A stretch of 28,500 nt of DNA from Prorocentrum cordatum (Eukaryota; Sar; Dinophyceae; Prorocentrales; Prorocentraceae), in assembly GCA_963575745.1 (NCBI GenBank), contig CAUYUJ010014339.1:89001-117500 (forward strand). The letters are read 5' to 3'. The translations under genes and the position numbers were made by a program. The stretch's first letter is position 1. Every line of letters begins with the position of its first letter. Below, in pieces: positions 27,613-28,500 of the stretch. The notes under the pieces were generated by a model. The model saw only the letters and a program-made list of their open reading frames with translations. It had not been told where the DNA came from and searched no databases.

Positions 27613-28209
27613 CCCTACCTAGGAGTTGGAACCCCTAGGAAAGCAGCATTAGTAGTAACAGTAACGCTAAGCTAAAGCTAAGCTAAAGCTAAGTTAAAGC
27701 TAAGCTAAAGCTAAGCTAAAGCTAAGCCACAGCTAAGCTAAAGTTAAGCTACAGCTAAGCTAAAGCTAAGCTAAAGCTAAGCTAAAGCTAAGCTAAAGCT
27801 AAGCTAAATCTAAGCTAAAGCTAAGCTGAATCTAAGCTAAAGCTGAGCACCAGCTAAGCTAAAGCTAAGCTACAGCTAAGCTAAAGCTAAGCTAAAGCTA
27901 AGCTAAAGCTAAGCTACAGCTAAGCTAAAGCTAAGCTAAAGCTAAGCTACAGCTACGCTACAGCTAAGCTAAAGCTAAGCTAAATCTAAGCTAAAGCGAA
28001 GCTAAAGCTAAGCTAAAGGCTAAGCGAAAAGCTAAGCGAAACGCTAAGCTAAAGCTAAGCTAAAGCTAAGCTAAAGCTAAAGCTAAAGCTCCCAGGGGAC
28101 TGGGGGGAACCGCGGGGCGGGGACTGGGGGAACCGCCCGGGGCGCTTTGCAGTGCCTGGCCCCTTTAAGCTAGAGAGTAAGAACCCTTCTAGGCAGAGCC
28201 TAGGTAGGG
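27613..28209. mobile_element. Inverted-repeat insert inside E6
   Basis: CCCTACCTAGG at 27613-27623 is the exact complement of CCTAGGTAGGG at 28199-28209. These 11-bp ends bracket the 11-bp satellite and a G-rich segment (28090-28150, GGGGACTGGGGGAACCG repeated). No target duplication was seen. It may be a second transposon type or a satellite-carrying foldback. Confidence 0.6.
27666..28090 (+). repeat. 11-bp satellite, unit GCTAAAGCTAA
   Basis: About 38 tandem copies over 425 bp, alternating GCTAA and GCTAAA. Variants include ACAGCTAAGC, AATCTAAGC and GCGAAAAGC, the last clustered near 28015-28045. It is not a CRISPR array, because there are no unique spacers, and not a telomere motif. The 11-bp period is close to one helical turn. 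Confidence 0.95.
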
Positions 28210-28324
28210 AACTTTAAGAACACATAGCTCAACAAAAATCAAATCAAACAATGATTCCCAGAGTATAGTTTACCATTTTTGAAGTTCCCCCCTGTACAGC
28301 GACATGCCCGTCATAACCCCAGCG

Positions 28325-28373
28325 AGATCGGGTTCCGGATCACGCCGCCTCGCCGACGCATCGGCGACGTCGC
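28325..28373. repeat. Fragment of the GCATCGGCGATG foldback family
   Basis: GATCGGGTTCCGGATCACGC, then CGCCGACGCATCGGCGACGT. It resembles the left arm and core start of the elements at 2481 and 23423, without a matching right arm in the window. It lies ten bases outside the right end of E6. Confidence 0.55.
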
Positions 28374-28500
28374 GTCGGGCCCCGGACTGCGCCGCGGCGC
28401 CTATGTACCTGGCGGTGCAGCGCGACCCACCGACACACCAGCTGCTCTGGCCCCACGTGGGCGGCCTCTTGGCTGCTCTCTGCTCCACTCTCTACACACG

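Larger units (their letters stand above)
27552..28315. mobile_element. Non-autonomous TIR element, copy E6, with nested insert
   Basis: The left end is TAGGTCGAGCATGTCCTCCT then ACAGGCGGATTTTGG. The right end, 764 bp away, closes CCCCCCTGTACAGCGACATG then CCCGTCATA. The central palindrome relic (ATGATTCCCAGAGTAT, 28251-28266) lies only about 50 bp from the right end. The extra length is thus all left of centre and corresponds to an inserted block at 27613-28209. Confidence 0.8.

Noticed and set aside
27666-28090. Tandem array considered as a CRISPR or telomeric repeat
   Set aside because: There are no unique spacers; the unit GCTAAAGCTAA does not match TTTAGGG-type telomere repeats.
1-28500. 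Spliced-leader relic at the 5' ends of possible retrogenes
   Set aside because: I looked by eye for the dinoflagellate spliced-leader core (CCATTTTGGCTCAAG) and its complement and saw none; a computed search would be needed to be sure.

Overview
This window reads as a GC-rich, repeat-dominated piece of a dinoflagellate nuclear genome, with a Prorocentrum-like style. The evidence is LINE-type retrotransposon proteins of a kind I associate with dinoflagellates (endonuclease, RT, RNase H and Cys-rich fingers), very long GGA/TCC arrays, many short inverted-repeat elements, and no compact host genes. The genus is inference. I found no tRNA, rRNA, CRISPR array, bacterial-style operon or complete host gene.

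Layout. Positions 1-5150 hold a small TIR element (224-371), a CCT array (1165-1670), a GCATCGGCGATG-rich foldback (2481-2682) and two GGA arrays (2978-3556 and 4121-4298). Positions 5158-5877 (minus) hold a decayed protein of unknown function. Positions 6310-9725 (minus) are a broken LINE (LINE-1 here), with an endonuclease-like domain, RT palm and a C-terminal region that stops inside a finger motif. Positions 12460-19320 (minus) are a second, much more complete LINE of another family (LINE-2). It has a RanBP2-like finger, coiled coil, endonuclease, RT, RNase H and a C-terminal double Cys/His module. The two LINEs lie head to tail, and their junction has been tandemly duplicated: 8876-11340 and 11341-13801 are near-identical 2.46-kb copies.

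Positions 19440-28500 are a mosaic: GGA/CCT arrays, an ~80-bp degenerate tandem repeat (20775-21625), a long hairpin (22163-22326), a second GCATCGGCGATG foldback (23423-23639), and five more copies of the TIR family seen at 224. The last of these (27552-28315) has swallowed another inverted-repeat unit carrying an 11-bp satellite.

How the parts relate. LINE-2 is the only feature that looks close to an expressed system. Its domain sequence is continuous from N-terminus to C-terminal fingers, but the reading frame changes several times, mostly at homopolymers. One change falls exactly at the RT catalytic YIDD motif, inside an (AT)13 microsatellite. The small TIR elements form one coherent family with terminal hairpins, a conserved central 16-bp palindrome and, in the clearest copies, about 10-bp target duplications. 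They encode nothing and would need a transposase from elsewhere. Long open frames through GGA/CCT arrays are composition artefacts and are not annotated as genes.
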